DNA of 8,988 bases from Planctomycetia bacterium (GTDB taxonomy: Bacteria > Planctomycetota > Planctomycetia > Gemmatales > Gemmataceae), in assembly GCA_005773755.1 (NCBI GenBank), contig SXHE01000863.1, positions 1-8,988 of the forward strand. The letters run 5' to 3'. How positions within the stretch are numbered: position 1 is the first letter of the stretch; each line of letters opens with the position of its first letter. The position numbers and the translations under genes are program-made. Shown here piece after piece: positions 1-5,075 of this stretch. A model generated the notes under the pieces. That model searched no databases and was not told the DNA's origin. It saw nothing but the letters and a program-made list of their open reading frames with translations.

Positions 1-672
1 ACCGGGGAAGGAACTCACCACACCCACCAGCTTCGCCGGCACCGCGCTCGCGGCCCCAGCCGTCAGTCCGATTCCCACCACAGCCGCGGGCGCGACCCCG
101 CGCGCCGCGAGCCGGTCGAGCAACCGCTGTCGCGCCTTGCACAGCCGCCCGGACACCGTGCCCAGCGGCGCGCCGAGCCGGGCCGCCGCGTCCGGTTGCG
201 GCACGCCCTGAAGTTCGCACAACACGAACACGTTCCGCTCCGCGTCCGGCAGTCGCTCAACCTCTTCGTGAACCACGGCCGCGAGGGTTTCCCAGGCTTC
301 ATCGGAAACGGGCCGGTCCGCTTCGGGTGTGGCGACCTTCACCTCGCGCGCCTTGCGCCGCACGGCGTCGCGCCGCGCGCGAGTGGCGACTCGCACCGCG
401 ACCCCGTGCAGCCACGCGGGGATGGCGCGGCCGTCGCGGATGCCGGGCGCGGACCGGACCAGTGCGAGAAACACGGCCTGGAACGCATCTTCGGCATCGG
501 CGTGCCGCGGGAGCAGGTGCCGGCACACGGCCCACACCAGCGGCCCGTGCCGGCGCACCAGTTCCTCGAACGCGGAGGAATCGCGCTCGCGAGTGTAGCG
601 GGCCAGCAGGTCCGCGTCGGACGCGCCCGTTTCGGCCCGTCGGACCACGGCATGGAGAAGTGTCGGCGTCAT
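1..672 (-). CDS. ECF-type RNA polymerase sigma factor with C-terminal extension (partial, 3' end off the left edge)
   Basis: An ECF sigma factor directs RNA polymerase to a specific promoter set. The reverse strand reads without a stop from ATG at 672-670 to the window edge, giving 224 residues. Sigma region 2 spans about residues 18-100, with a region 2.2 match (DAEDAFQAVFLALVR, 58-72). Sigma region 4 spans about 133-190, with LPDAERNVFVLCEL followed by a helix-turn-helix (LGAPLGTVSGRLCKARQRL). A typical ECF protein ends near residue 190. This one continues into a hydrophobic, Ala/Gly/Val-rich stretch (about 193-220) that could be a membrane segment. Related Gemmata sigma factors carry long C-terminal extensions, some with WD40 repeats; whether this one does cannot be seen. 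The start is supported by a GAGG ribosome binding site (minus strand, 679-683) about 6 nt upstream. The gene is divergent from the second sigma gene. Confidence 0.88.
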   Translation of the reverse strand, partial: MTPTLLHAVVRRAETGASDADLLARYTRERDSSAFEELVRRHGPLVWAVCRHLLPRHADAEDAFQAVFLALVRSAPGIRDGRAIPAWLHGVAVRVATRARRDAVRRKAREVKVATPEADRPVSDEAWETLAAVVHEEVERLPDAERNVFVLCELQGVPQPDAAARLGAPLGTVSGRLCKARQRLLDRLAARGVAPAAVVGIGLTAGAASAVPAKLVGVVSSFPG

Positions 673-693
673 CGGCTGTCCTCGCGACCTGTC

Positions 694-709
694 GCCCGCA
701 AAGCCGGGC
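694..709 (-). other. Small hairpin in the leader of the minus-strand sigma gene
   Basis: GCCCG (694-698) and CGGGC (705-709) form a 5-bp stem with a 6-nt loop, 21 nt upstream of the minus-strand ATG. Next to it, GCGAC (684-688) and GTCGC (691-695) form a second small dyad overlapping the edge of the ribosome binding site. Both are visible in the sequence, but short GC dyads are common at this base composition, so a regulatory role is only a possibility. Confidence 0.2.
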
Positions 710-756
710 TTCACGGTCGCTCCAGATAGGTTCCCGCGCCGTAGCGATTCCTACCA

Positions 757-796
757 GTGCGGAATTGGGTCTCAGGTTTTTCCCATTTCTCGCGTA
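757..796 (+). promoter_or_regulatory. Conserved upstream element, copy 1 (GTGCGG-N14-TTTTTCCCATTT type)
   Basis: GTGCGG (757-762), a 14-nt gap, then TTTTTCCCATTTCTCGCGTA (777-796). The same arrangement, with 17 of 20 bases identical in the second block and the same 14-nt gap, occurs at 4966-5005. This copy ends 49 nt before the start of the second sigma gene, and the other copy ends 70 nt before the exoprotein gene. The position suits a promoter or an operator. It does not match the usual -35/-10 pair, and I do not recognise it as a named site. Confidence 0.4.
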
Positions 797-834
797 AGCT
801 CGGAGTGCCCCACACGCTGAAGGTGGTGTCGCAC

Positions 835-839
835 GAGGA
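835..839 (+). promoter_or_regulatory. Ribosome binding site that decides the start of the second sigma gene
   Basis: GAGGA ends directly before an ATG at 840 but lies 6 nt before a second in-frame ATG at 846. The spacing fits only the second ATG, so 846 is taken as the start. Confidence 0.6.
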
Positions 840-845
840 ATGCCG

Positions 846-1415
846 ATGCCCGCCCCACCGCCCGAACCGCCGCCCGACCTGGAGTGCCACCGGGCCGAAC
901 TGCACCGGTTGGCGCACTGGCTGGTCCCGCCGCGGCTCCGCCCGCGACTGGACCCCGAAGACCTTGTGCAGCAGACCTTCGAGGACGTGCTCCAGCGCCC
1001 GGAGCGGTTGACCGGCATGGCGGCCGCGGACCTGCTCCGTTACCTGCGGAACGCCCTCCGCCACAACGCGATCGACGAGCTGCGCCGGCGCGACCTGCTC
1101 ACCGACGTGTCGCCGGAAGAGTTCGTCAATTCCTCCGTGCGGTTGGCCGAGATGGTGCCGGCGGACCAGACCTCGCCGAGCGCGCACGCGATCCGGGCCG
1201 AACTCCTCGTCCGCATCGCGGGGGCCGTGGCCGAACTGCCGGACGCGCAGCGCACCGCGGTCGAGATGCGCTACCTGCGCGGGCTGCACGCGGCAGAGAT
1301 CGCCCGCCTTCTGGACCGCTCCGAGGGGGCGGTCGCGCTCCTCCTGAACCGCGCGCTCAAAGCGCTGCGCGGCACGCTGGACGATCCCGACACGCGATCC
1401 GAGGGTTCGCCATGA
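846..1415 (+). CDS. ECF-type RNA polymerase sigma factor, paired with a Ser/Thr kinase
   Basis: The protein has 189 residues, a normal ECF length. After a proline-rich start, sigma region 2 spans about residues 14-83. Its region 2.2 core is LDPEDLVQQTFEDVL (35-49), followed by a basic promoter-contact segment (LRYLRNALRHNAIDELRRRD). A linker (about 84-112) rich in Ser and Thr leads to sigma region 4 (about 118-178), with LPDAQRTAVEMRYLRGL and the helix-turn-helix AAEIARLLDRSEGAVALLLNRALKAL. The ATG at 846 is preferred over 840 because of ribosome binding site spacing. The stop overlaps the kinase start (ATGA, 1412-1415), so translation is probably coupled. Planctomycetes are known for ECF groups linked to kinases, and no anti-sigma gene is visible here. 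The kinase may therefore take the regulator's role (inference). Acidic residues D36, E38 and D39 in region 2.2 are retained. Confidence 0.93.
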   Translation: MPAPPPEPPPDLECHRAELHRLAHWLVPPRLRPRLDPEDLVQQTFEDVLQRPERLTGMAAADLLRYLRNALRHNAIDELRRRDLLTDVSPEEFVNSSVRLAEMVPADQTSPSAHAIRAELLVRIAGAVAELPDAQRTAVEMRYLRGLHAAEIARLLDRSEGAVALLLNRALKALRGTLDDPDTRSEGSP

Positions 1416-3076
1416 ACGACGACACGCACGACGCCGGAACTTCGGACTTTGGCACCGCCGACCCGGACGGGTTGGTGGAAGCGGGCCTCGCGCTCGTGCT
1501 CCGCGCCGAAGATTATGGCGACTGGAAGCCGGTCGCGGAGTGGCTCGCGCGGCACCCCGAAGCCGCCAGGGACGTGGATAGTTTCCTTGAGGTGCAGAAG
1601 AAGCTGCGCCCGGCCGCGCCCGGTCCGCTCGCGCCGGTGCCCGCCGGCACCGTGGGCGGGATGGAACGGAAGGGCGAGTTGGGGCGCGGGCAGTTCGGCG
1701 TCGTGTACAAGGCGCTCGACCCGGTGCTCGGTCGCGAGGTCGCGGTCAAGATGGTGCGCGACGGCACCGCGCTCTCGTCGGTCGAACTCGCCCGGTTCCG
1801 GTACGAGGCCAAAGTTGTCGCCCAACTCGACCACCCGAACATCGTGCGGCTCCATTCCTACGGTGAGACTGACGGCGCGCCGTACCTCGTGATGGCGCTC
1901 ATGACCGGCGGGAGCCTGGCGCAGCGGCTCAAAGACCTCGGCCCCGACCGCCGGCTCGACCAGCGGGAAGCCGCGGAGATCGTGCGCGACATCGCCCTCG
2001 GGATTCACCACGCGCACCAGCGCGGCCTCATTCACCGCGACCTCAAGCCCGCGAACATCCTCCTCGACGGCAAGGGCAACCCGCACGTCGCCGACTTCGG
2101 CCTGGCGCGCGAAGTGAACGCCACGACCACGGCAAACATCGCGGGAACGTTCGCCTACATGGCTCCGGAGCAGGCACGCGGAGGGCAACAACTCACCACG
2201 GTCGTGGACGTTTACGCACTCGGCGTGATTCTGTTCGAGTTGCTGACCGGGCGCGTGCCGTACACCGGCGACGTGGCGAGCATTCTCCAGCAACTCACCG
2301 ACCCGCAAGTACAGCCGCCACCGGTGCGTCAGTTCAGACCAGACGCAAACGGCGATCTCGAAGCGATCTGCCTGAAGTGTTTGGAGAAGCACCGTGGAGC
2401 GCGCTACGCCTCGGCGAAAGAAGTGGCCGACGAACTCGACGCGTATTTGAACGGCGGTGCGGTGAAGGCCCGCGCACCCGGCTTCTGGGACTGGCTCGGT
2501 CAGCTCGCACGCACGCGCCCGGAGCCACACCCGCACTACTCCTGGGAGGTACTGGTCTGGAACGGCATCATCTTGGTCGTCACGAACGTGGCGGTCTACG
2601 CGATGGCGCGGTACCACTGGCCCTCGGCGGGAATCTGGGTGGCGCAAGGAGCCGCGTCAGCCGCGCTCGCGGTGGTGCTGTGGTGGCACATGCTCCGTCG
2701 GTTCCGGCAACTTCCGGTTACGGAGCGACACTCGCTCATCATCGCGGTCGGGATGATTGCGGTCTACCTTCCACTGATGGTGGCGTACGTTCCGTTCTCG
2801 CTGTCCACGCCCGCTCGCGAAGGATTGAAGTTCTACCCGCCACTTGCCGCGCTGAGCGGGTTGGCGTTCATCGTCCTCGGTTCGACCAACTGGAGCCGGT
2901 TCTTCCCGATCGGTCTCGCGGTAATGGCTCTCGTCCCCGTATTGACGTGGTGGCCAGATGAAGCTCCGTTGATCTATGGCGTGTCCCTCGCCGCGCTGTT
3001 GTGGTACTGGGCCTGGGCCAAGCACGACGGCTTCGGCTACAAGCCGCCCGCGCCCGACAACCCGCCAGCCGGCTGA
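1412..3076 (+). CDS. Membrane-anchored serine/threonine protein kinase (PknB-like) with six C-terminal membrane helices
   Basis: The kinase (554 residues) transfers phosphate from ATP to Ser/Thr of partner proteins. An N-terminal helical region (about 15-66) precedes the kinase domain (about 84-347). All key motifs are present: Gly-rich loop GRGQFGVVY (91-99), ATP-anchoring Lys113, helix-C Glu132, catalytic HRDLKPAN (208-215; Asp210, Asn215), DFG (228-230), APE (251-253) and the DVYALG helix. The motifs predict an active enzyme. The C-terminal third has six hydrophobic segments, near 379-398, 406-426, 441-460, 475-492, 497-513 and 519-536, so the kinase domain should face the cytoplasm. PASTA repeats of classical PknB are absent, and I do not recognise the membrane part as a known sensor. 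The start ATG overlaps the stop of the sigma gene; an upstream in-frame extension overlaps that gene entirely and is rejected. The likely target is the co-encoded sigma factor (inference). Confidence 0.94.
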   Translation: MNDDTHDAGTSDFGTADPDGLVEAGLALVLRAEDYGDWKPVAEWLARHPEAARDVDSFLEVQKKLRPAAPGPLAPVPAGTVGGMERKGELGRGQFGVVYKALDPVLGREVAVKMVRDGTALSSVELARFRYEAKVVAQLDHPNIVRLHSYGETDGAPYLVMALMTGGSLAQRLKDLGPDRRLDQREAAEIVRDIALGIHHAHQRGLIHRDLKPANILLDGKGNPHVADFGLAREVNATTTANIAGTFAYMAPEQARGGQQLTTVVDVYALGVILFELLTGRVPYTGDVASILQQLTDPQVQPPPVRQFRPDANGDLEAICLKCLEKHRGARYASAKEVADELDAYLNGGAVKARAPGFWDWLGQLARTRPEPHPHYSWEVLVWNGIILVVTNVAVYAMARYHWPSAGIWVAQGAASAALAVVLWWHMLRRFRQLPVTERHSLIIAVGMIAVYLPLMVAYVPFSLSTPAREGLKFYPPLAALSGLAFIVLGSTNWSRFFPIGLAVMALVPVLTWWPDEAPLIYGVSLAALLWYWAWAKHDGFGYKPPAPDNPPAG

Positions 3077-3091
3077 TGCCGGCCTTTCGTT
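3068..3091 (+). terminator. Hairpin spanning the kinase stop codon, possible intrinsic terminator
   Basis: GCCGGC (3068-3073) and GCCGGC (3078-3083) are self-complementary and form a 6-bp all-GC stem. The loop is TGAT, which contains the TGA stop codon. CTTTCGTT follows, a weak T-rich tail. The position at the end of the sigma/kinase operon fits a terminator, but the tail is poor. The following 105 bp up to the methyltransferase are pyrimidine-rich, and I see no clear promoter in them. Confidence 0.42.
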
Positions 3092-3183
3092 GACCCCTTC
3101 CCTTCCCCCGTTCCTGACCCCCGCGTAACCGCTTCTCAGGTGGCTCGTTGCCGCCGCGGAGACGGTGCGCGCGTAACTTCGTC

Positions 3184-3190
3184 AAAGGAG
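3184..3190 (+). promoter_or_regulatory. Strong ribosome binding site for a GTG-started gene
   Basis: AAAGGAG lies 7 nt before the GTG at 3198. It is the best Shine-Dalgarno match in the window and supports the non-ATG start of the methyltransferase. Confidence 0.75.
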
Positions 3191-3197
3191 ATTTGCC

Positions 3198-4154
3198 GTG
3201 ACCGCGACCGACCCGACCATTGCTACCCAGCCGACCGCGCCGACTGTAGTGGCGTGTTACTCGGTGTTCGACCGCTTTTTCCCCGCGTGCGGCTTCACGG
3301 ACCTGACCGACGGCATGTACGACGGCGACCCACAGCGCCCCTATGAAGACGCCCAAGTGCGGCAGGCCGAGGTGCTGCTGGACCGTGCCGGCGTTCGCCA
3401 CGGGCGACGGGTGCTCGACGTCGGCTGCGGGTACGGCCGCATCCTACTAACCGCAGAAGCGCGCGGCGCGAAGGCATGGGGCATCACCGTGTCGCCGGAG
3501 CAGGTGCGCCGGAACACACGCGCCGGGCTGAACGTGCGGCTCCAGAACTACAAGCATCTTGGCGCGGAGTGGGACGGGCAGTTCGACGCGGTCATCGCCA
3601 ACGGCTCGCTCGAACACTTCGCTCGGCCGGAAGACGCGGTCGCCGGCCGCGACGACGCGATCTACCGCCACCTGTTCGCGACCGTTCACCGGTTGCTCGA
3701 CGCGAACACGATCGGCGCGCGCTTCGTGACGACCGCGATCCACTTCCGCGACCGCCCGGACCCGCGCGACCTGCTGAAGTTACCTTCGGCGTTCCCGTCC
3801 GGGTCCGCCGGGTTCCACTGGGCGCGGCTGTCACAGTCGTTCGGCGGGTGGTATCCGGTGGGCGGGCAACTTGTGGCGTGCGCCGACGGTCTGTTCCGGC
3901 TGGTTCACGAAGAGGACGGCACGGAAGATTACCGACTCACCTCGGAGGCGTGGCTGGCCGGCGTGCGCCGTGCAATGATGTCGCGGCGGCTGTTCCGGGT
4001 GGCACGGGCTTCGCTGCCCGCGTTCGTCCGCCGCCCGGTTCACACGACCCGGATGCTCCGGTGTATGCTCGGCGGCGAGTCGTGGAACTGGCAGTTTCGT
4101 GGGAACCCGGCCCCGACGGTGCTGCTGCGCCAGACGTGGGAGCGCGTCGCGTAA
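3198..4154 (+). CDS. SAM-dependent methyltransferase, cyclopropane-fatty-acid-synthase-like
   Basis: This 318-residue class I methyltransferase transfers a methyl group from S-adenosylmethionine; the substrate is unknown. The SAM-binding motif VLDVGCGYG is at 72-80, followed by GITVSPEQV (95-103), which matches the GxTLSxEQ signature of cyclopropane fatty acid and mycolic acid cyclopropane synthases. The family's acidic motif appears as NGSLEHF (135-141, Glu139), and FFPACGFTDLTDGMYDG (27-43) resembles the family's N-terminal substrate lid. The length suits the mycolate type (about 290-300) better than E. coli Cfa (about 380). Compared from memory with CmaA1, the bicarbonate-binding Cys is replaced (Gly39 region) and the C-terminal HY pair appears as DY (EDYRLTSEAW). 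Cyclopropane formation is therefore uncertain, and another lipid or small-molecule methylation is possible. GTG start with a strong ribosome binding site; it stands as its own unit after the kinase hairpin. Confidence 0.85.
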   Translation: MTATDPTIATQPTAPTVVACYSVFDRFFPACGFTDLTDGMYDGDPQRPYEDAQVRQAEVLLDRAGVRHGRRVLDVGCGYGRILLTAEARGAKAWGITVSPEQVRRNTRAGLNVRLQNYKHLGAEWDGQFDAVIANGSLEHFARPEDAVAGRDDAIYRHLFATVHRLLDANTIGARFVTTAIHFRDRPDPRDLLKLPSAFPSGSAGFHWARLSQSFGGWYPVGGQLVACADGLFRLVHEEDGTEDYRLTSEAWLAGVRRAMMSRRLFRVARASLPAFVRRPVHTTRMLRCMLGGESWNWQFRGNPAPTVLLRQTWERVA

Positions 4155-4233
4155 CGGTTGGCTCGCCGCGCACTCTGTCGACACCGAGGCCGTTGACACG
4201 TCGCGCCCGTTCCGCGAGCATGGCGGAATGGGC

Positions 4234-4641
4234 ATGAGCATGAAGACGTTCGCGGCCGTCGTCCGCCGCGCGATCGATTCGCTGCCGCACGAGATCAAGC
4301 GGCACCTCGAAAACGTCGTCATCGACGTGGAAGAGGAGCCGTCGGTCGAGTTCCTCCGCGACGCCGGGTTCACCGACGAGGAGATCGACGCCGGCGACTC
4401 GTTGTACGGCTACTTCATGCCGATGGACGGCGTGATGGCGTCGGAAATGCTGGAGAACCCGAACCGCATCCTGATCTTCCGCAACCCGCTGGAAGAGGAC
4501 TTCCCCGAGCGCCGCGACCTGCTCATCGAGATCCGCAAGACGGTGATCCACGAGATCGCCCACCACTTCGGTCTGTCCGACCGCGACCTGGAGCGCTTCG
4601 ACGACAACCCCGATCCTTTTGGCGACGAGGACCGAACTTGA
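4234..4641 (+). CDS. Small zincin-like metallopeptidase family protein (HExxH, DUF1025/Zincin_1 type)
   Basis: A 135-residue, acidic, probably cytoplasmic protein with no signal peptide or membrane segment. It has the zinc motif HEIAHHFGLSD (106-116), reading HExxHxxGxxD: His106 and His110 as zinc ligands, Glu107 as catalytic base and Asp116 as likely third ligand. The N-terminal part (FAAVVRRAIDSLPHEIKRHLENVVIDVEEEPS) and the central GYFMP...ILIFRNPLE segment fit the small bacterial metallopeptidase family of about 110-140 residues, whose substrates are not known to me. Three in-frame ATGs lie at 4228, 4234 and 4240. I chose 4234 because GGCGGA (4222-4227) lies 6 nt before it, but the site is weak and 4228 or 4240 are possible. 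It follows the methyltransferase by 79 bp on the same strand, so it may be co-transcribed with it. Confidence 0.85.
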   Translation: MSMKTFAAVVRRAIDSLPHEIKRHLENVVIDVEEEPSVEFLRDAGFTDEEIDAGDSLYGYFMPMDGVMASEMLENPNRILIFRNPLEEDFPERRDLLIEIRKTVIHEIAHHFGLSDRDLERFDDNPDPFGDEDRT

Positions 4642-4658
4642 CCCCGGGCCCCGCGTTC

Positions 4659-4742
4659 ATTTGGCCCCAAATCGGGTCGCGAACAGACCAAATGCAGTGC
4701 GAATGGGCGAAACGTAGACCCGTTGAGTGGGGTCCGATTTGG
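4659..4742. repeat. Cluster of ATTTGG/CCAAAT inverted half-sites
   Basis: ATTTGGCCCCAAAT (4659-4672) is a dyad of two 6-bp arms around CC. CCAAAT recurs at 4688-4693 and ATTTGG at 4737-4742. CCAAATCGG (4667-4675) and CCGATTTGG (4734-4742) are perfect 9-bp inverted repeats; as RNA they extend to 12 pairs with two G-U pairs (4667-4678 with 4731-4742). This could be a transcription factor binding cluster or a stem closing a 52-nt loop. Confidence 0.35.
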
Positions 4743-4751
4743 CGGAGTGTG

Positions 4752-4757
4752 TATACT
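4752..4757 (+). promoter_or_regulatory. -10-like box TATACT
   Basis: TATACT matches the housekeeping -10 consensus at five of six positions and stands out in GC-rich DNA. No -35 lies at 16-18 nt; a TTGAGT at 4723-4728 is 23 nt away, too far. Any transcript would start near 4764 and cross the hairpins before the exoprotein gene. Confidence 0.25.
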
Positions 4758-4844
4758 TAAGTTCACATTCGCTTCTGTACCTATTCTGGGCGATCCCGGC
4801 CCCGTTGTCAAATAATCCGCGCCGAATGTTCCGGGGGCCGACTC

Positions 4845-4864
4845 CATCCGCTAACGCGCGGATG
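4845..4864 (+). other. Perfect 7-bp hairpin
   Basis: CATCCGC (4845-4851) pairs fully with GCGGATG (4858-4864) around a 6-nt loop. No T-run follows, so it is not a standard intrinsic terminator. It could be a structured part of the exoprotein leader. Confidence 0.3.
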
Positions 4865-4944
4865 TGACGGACCGCGCACCCTTACGCATCTGAACGACTT
4901 GGTACGCTGTTGCTCACCAATTCGGTGTGCCACAAACGCACATT

Positions 4945-4990
4945 GGGCCGGATCCGCACACGCGGGTGCGGCCCGATGTGTTTCTTTTTT
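4945..4990 (+). terminator. GC hairpin followed by a T-rich run: possible terminator or attenuator
   Basis: CCGCAC (4954-4959) pairs with GTGCGG (4966-4971) around a 6-nt loop. An alternative outer pairing joins GGGCCG (4945-4950) and CGGCCC (4969-4974). After GATGTG comes TTTCTTTTTT (4981-4990). The gap between stem and T-run is longer than usual, and the T-run also belongs to the shared upstream element. It could be a terminator of an upstream transcript, an attenuator in the exoprotein leader, or only part of the promoter element. Confidence 0.3.
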
Positions 4991-5005
4991 CCCATTTTTC
5001 CTGTA
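4966..5005 (+). promoter_or_regulatory. Conserved upstream element, copy 2
   Basis: GTGCGG (4966-4971), a 14-nt gap and TTTTTCCCATTTTTCCTGTA (4986-5005). It differs from copy 1 (757-796) at only three positions of the second block and has an identical gap. It ends 70 nt before the ATG of the exoprotein gene. Confidence 0.4.
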
Positions 5006-5075
5006 GTTCCGCACCGGCACGCGTTTCGCTTTGAGGTCCGGAGGTCCCCCCCCTCCTCCGACCCACAGCAGAACC

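Larger units (their letters stand above)
4642..5075 (+). other. Intergenic region of 434 bp without a convincing gene
   Basis: I see no ORF with family resemblance on either strand. The region holds four ATTTGG/CCAAAT half-sites (4659-4742), a -10-like box TATACT (4752-4757), a perfect small hairpin (4845-4864), a GC hairpin followed by a T-rich run (4945-4990) and the shared upstream element (4966-5005). It looks like a regulatory leader for the exoprotein gene, perhaps with a separate short transcript. Base composition is less GC-rich than in the flanking genes. Confidence 0.5.

Noticed and set aside
884..1411. Upstream in-frame extension of the kinase
   Set aside because: It lies inside the sigma gene in another frame, is Arg/Pro/Ala-rich and lacks domains. 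The ATG at 1412 with coupled translation is a better start.
1271..2647. A 458-codon open frame on the minus strand across the kinase
   Set aside because: The plus strand has an intact kinase with all motifs in this interval; the antisense product resembles no family.
3122..3177. CGCGTAAC repeated at about 48-bp spacing upstream of the methyltransferase
   Set aside because: It is only eight bases and GC-biased, and the surrounding bases do not align well with the T-rich shared element.
4193..4198. TTGACA, a perfect -35 hexamer before the metallopeptidase
   Set aside because: No acceptable -10 lies 16-18 nt downstream (GAGCAT at best), and the start codon is too near for a normal leader.
4882..4995. 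A 37-codon minus-strand ORF starting MGKKKHIGPHPR with AGGA upstream
   Set aside because: The start falls in the shared T-rich element. The other copy of that element (777-796) gives only four codons before a stop, so DNA rather than peptide is conserved.
5031..5075. TTG start adding 15 residues to the exoprotein
   Set aside because: The added residues are Pro-rich (GGPPPPPTHSRT), there is no ribosome binding site at proper spacing, and the LEDR motif would lie deeper than usual.
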